Positions 62,580-64,000 of a stretch of 64,000 nucleotides of DNA are shown here, in pieces (the stretch's first letter is position 1; the number at the start of each line of letters is the position of its first letter). The DNA is from Phormidium sp. FACHB-1136 (GTDB taxonomy: Bacteria > Cyanobacteriota > Cyanobacteriia > Phormidesmidales > Phormidesmidaceae). Location: the NCBI RefSeq assembly GCF_014697375.1, contig NZ_JACJRS010000015.1:1-64000 (forward strand), given 5' to 3'. The position numbers were made by a program, and so were the translations under genes. The notes under the pieces were generated by a model. That model did not search any database. It was not told the origin of the DNA and saw nothing but the letters and a program-made list of their open reading frames with translations.

Positions 62580-63707
62580 ATGAACGCCTTTCGTACCGCC
62601 GCTTTTGTAACCGCTTCCGTCGCTTGGATGGGGACGGCCTGTATGGTGCCCGTTAGCCTGGATGAACAGGATGCCCTCGTCGGCACCGTCTGGGAACTTC
62701 AGCAAATCCAGATGAATGATGGTGCGCTCTTTGTGCCCAATCCGCCCCAGAACTACACCGTAGAATTTACGGAGGTTGGGGAAGTGTTCATCCAGGCCGA
62801 TTGCAACCGCGCCGCCGGAGCCTTCAACCTGGTGGATGGCCGCATTACCATCACCCTCGGCCCCACCACCACCGCCGCCTGCCCTGAGGGATCCATCGAC
62901 ACCCGATTCCTGCAAGGTCTGAGCAATGCCAACATGCTCTTCTTCGAGGGCGACGATATGTTCATTGACCTCGCCTACGGTAGTGGCACCATGCAATTCT
63001 CTCCCTCCGCCACGGTATCGCTCACGGGCCGCGTCTGGGAACTCCAGGACATTCAGTTCAACGACGGCAAACGCTTAGTGGCTGAGCCCCCAGAAAACTA
63101 CACCGTCGAGTTTATGGACGATGGTTCCATGGCCGTGCGGGCTGACTGCAACCGGGGCCGGGGCAGCTTTACCGTGCCCGAACCTGGCCGCCTTAGCGTC
63201 GATCCCATTGCCACTACCCTAGCCGCCTGTCCCGAGGGTTCCATCGGTGGTGACTTCACCCAATCTCTCAGCAACGCCAACCTGTTCTTCTTCCAGGATG
63301 GCCAACTCTTTATTGATTTGGCCTTTGACAGCGGCACCATGCGGTTCCAGGAATCGGCGACTCCCTCGTTGGTGGGTCGTGTCTGGAAGCTCCAGCAAAT
63401 CCAAATGAACGACGGTTCCCAAACCGTTCCCAACAACCCCGAAAGCTACACGATTGAGTTCATGGATGATGGTGGCGTCGTCGTGCAGGCCGACTGCAAC
63501 CGGGGGCGGGGCAGCTTTGCCACCACCGCCGACAACCGCATCAACATCACCGGGGTAGCTACCACCCGCATGGCCTGTGCCGAGGGTTCCTCCGACGCCG
63601 CCTTCCTGCGGGGTTTGGATAGCGCTAACAGCTACTTCTTCCGGGATGGCCAACTGATTATCGAGCTGATGTATGACAGCGGCAGCATGATCTTCTCAGC
63701 GAATTAA
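62580..63707 (+). CDS. Triple META-domain exported protein
   Basis: The protein of 375 residues has a signal-like N-terminus (MNAFRTAAFVTASVAWMGTAC; the Cys could be a lipidation site although the lipobox is degenerate) and three tandem META/HslJ-like domains of about 110-120 residues. Each starts with VW(E/K)LQ(Q/D)IQ(M/F)NDG and contains YT(V/I)EF, DCNR and a final FF...L(F/I)I(D/E)L(A/M)(Y/F). META domains are found in the heat-inducible outer-membrane-associated protein HslJ and in proteins of unknown role. I start at 62580, after the earlier frame residues that lack homology. A terminator follows. Confidence 0.85.
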   Translation: MNAFRTAAFVTASVAWMGTACMVPVSLDEQDALVGTVWELQQIQMNDGALFVPNPPQNYTVEFTEVGEVFIQADCNRAAGAFNLVDGRITITLGPTTTAACPEGSIDTRFLQGLSNANMLFFEGDDMFIDLAYGSGTMQFSPSATVSLTGRVWELQDIQFNDGKRLVAEPPENYTVEFMDDGSMAVRADCNRGRGSFTVPEPGRLSVDPIATTLAACPEGSIGGDFTQSLSNANLFFFQDGQLFIDLAFDSGTMRFQESATPSLVGRVWKLQQIQMNDGSQTVPNNPESYTIEFMDDGGVVVQADCNRGRGSFATTADNRINITGVATTRMACAEGSSDAAFLRGLDSANSYFFRDGQLIIELMYDSGSMIFSAN

Positions 63708-63744
63708 TCCCAGATCCCCCTCAGCCTCACCATGGCTGAGCCTT

Positions 63745-63778
63745 AGCCCCTAGCGTCGTTGCTGACCTAGGGGCTTTT
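63745..63778 (+). terminator. Intrinsic terminator of the META gene
   Basis: AGCCCCTAG pairs with CTAGGGGCT (63767-63775), with a T-run immediately after. A second small hairpin (CTCAGCC/GGCTGAG, 63720-63740) lies just before it. Confidence 0.8.
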
Positions 63779-63792
63779 GCTGATGGGGAGGA

Positions 63793-64000
63793 CTACAGGC
63801 CGCGAATGATCGCTTGGTAGGCGGCGGCATCGGTGCCCACGCCAGCGTTGGCGGCAAAGGTGCCTTCGTTGTGCATGGCCTGAAGGTTGCTGACGCGGTT
63901 GCCGGGATTGGGGTGGCTGCTAAGGAACTCCGGTGGGGTGCCGCCTCGACGTTCCAGGGTTTGCATGAAGGTAATGAACCCGGTGGTGTCGTAGCCTGCT
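63793..64000 (-). CDS. M48-family metallopeptidase, C-terminal fragment (runs off the window)
   Basis: Reading the minus strand from the window edge gives about 68 residues ending in IIRGL with a stop at 63793-63795. The segment FMQTLERRGGTPPEFLSSHPNPGNRV is the conserved tail of M48 peptidases of the BepA/HtpX-related kind, where the His-Pro in SSHPNPGNR is typical. The HExxH active site must lie beyond the window. No start is visible. Confidence 0.85.
   Translation of the reverse strand, partial: AGYDTTGFITFMQTLERRGGTPPEFLSSHPNPGNRVSNLQAMHNEGTFAANAGVGTDAAAYQAIIRGL

Overview
The window is cyanobacterial chromosome, most likely from a filamentous Leptolyngbya/Phormidium/Nodosilinea-type organism. 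I infer this from a red/green-type cyanobacteriochrome kinase, a Cph1/Rcp1-like kinase and regulator pair, a pheophorbide-a-oxygenase-like Rieske protein, a DUF3122 protein, a Gly-rich RRM protein, a heptanucleotide tandem repeat of the kind described in cyanobacteria, and GC-rich coding sequence. I recognised no rRNA, tRNA or CRISPR array.

Layout. 1-4.1 kb: a truncated DUF262 gene, then hydrogenase maturation genes hypC and hypF (no hydrogenase structural genes here). 4.2-8.7 kb: an overlapping pair, a PAS-cyanobacteriochrome-kinase-receiver protein followed by a REC-PAS-GGDEF-EAL protein, probably a light-to-c-di-GMP pathway. 9-19 kb: TPR protein, DUF3122, fni (isoprenoids), pyrR, a hybrid kinase, an RNA-binding protein, a PPP-type phosphatase and a Rieske oxygenase, followed by a 1.1-kb gene-poor leader. 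19-30 kb: glgP, then a very large SNF2-family protein with a thioredoxin-like ferredoxin directly behind it, FHA and cNMP-fold proteins, and a CnoX-like thioredoxin. 29.8-30.8 kb: a frameshifted IS110-type insertion sequence. 31-34 kb: TPR protein, SDR and a membrane protein.

34-47 kb is the most coherent accessory region. It holds DUF1254/DUF1214, two tandem small secreted paralogues, DUF2092, a secreted type-I sulfatase, an AraC regulator, a large AtsA-type arylsulfatase, an outer-membrane barrel, a Spy-like periplasmic protein, a BASS-family (bile acid:Na+ symporter type) transporter and a second AraC regulator. All structural genes are on the minus strand and both regulators are on the plus strand. 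I infer an inducible system for using an organic sulfate ester.

47-52 kb: a second signalling operon, multi-PAS kinase, stand-alone receiver, REC-PAS-GGDEF-EAL. 52-64 kb: a PhyH-type dioxygenase, a palindrome-rich gene desert, an extracytoplasmic solute-binding lipoprotein, a small conserved-looking protein, two tandem CHASE4-HAMP class III adenylate cyclases with duplicated upstream DNA, an MFS transporter, a triple-META protein and the C-terminus of an M48 peptidase that runs off the end.

The window is rich in second-messenger signalling: two c-di-GMP enzymes, two adenylate cyclases and three histidine kinases. All functional calls come from reading motifs; no database search was run.
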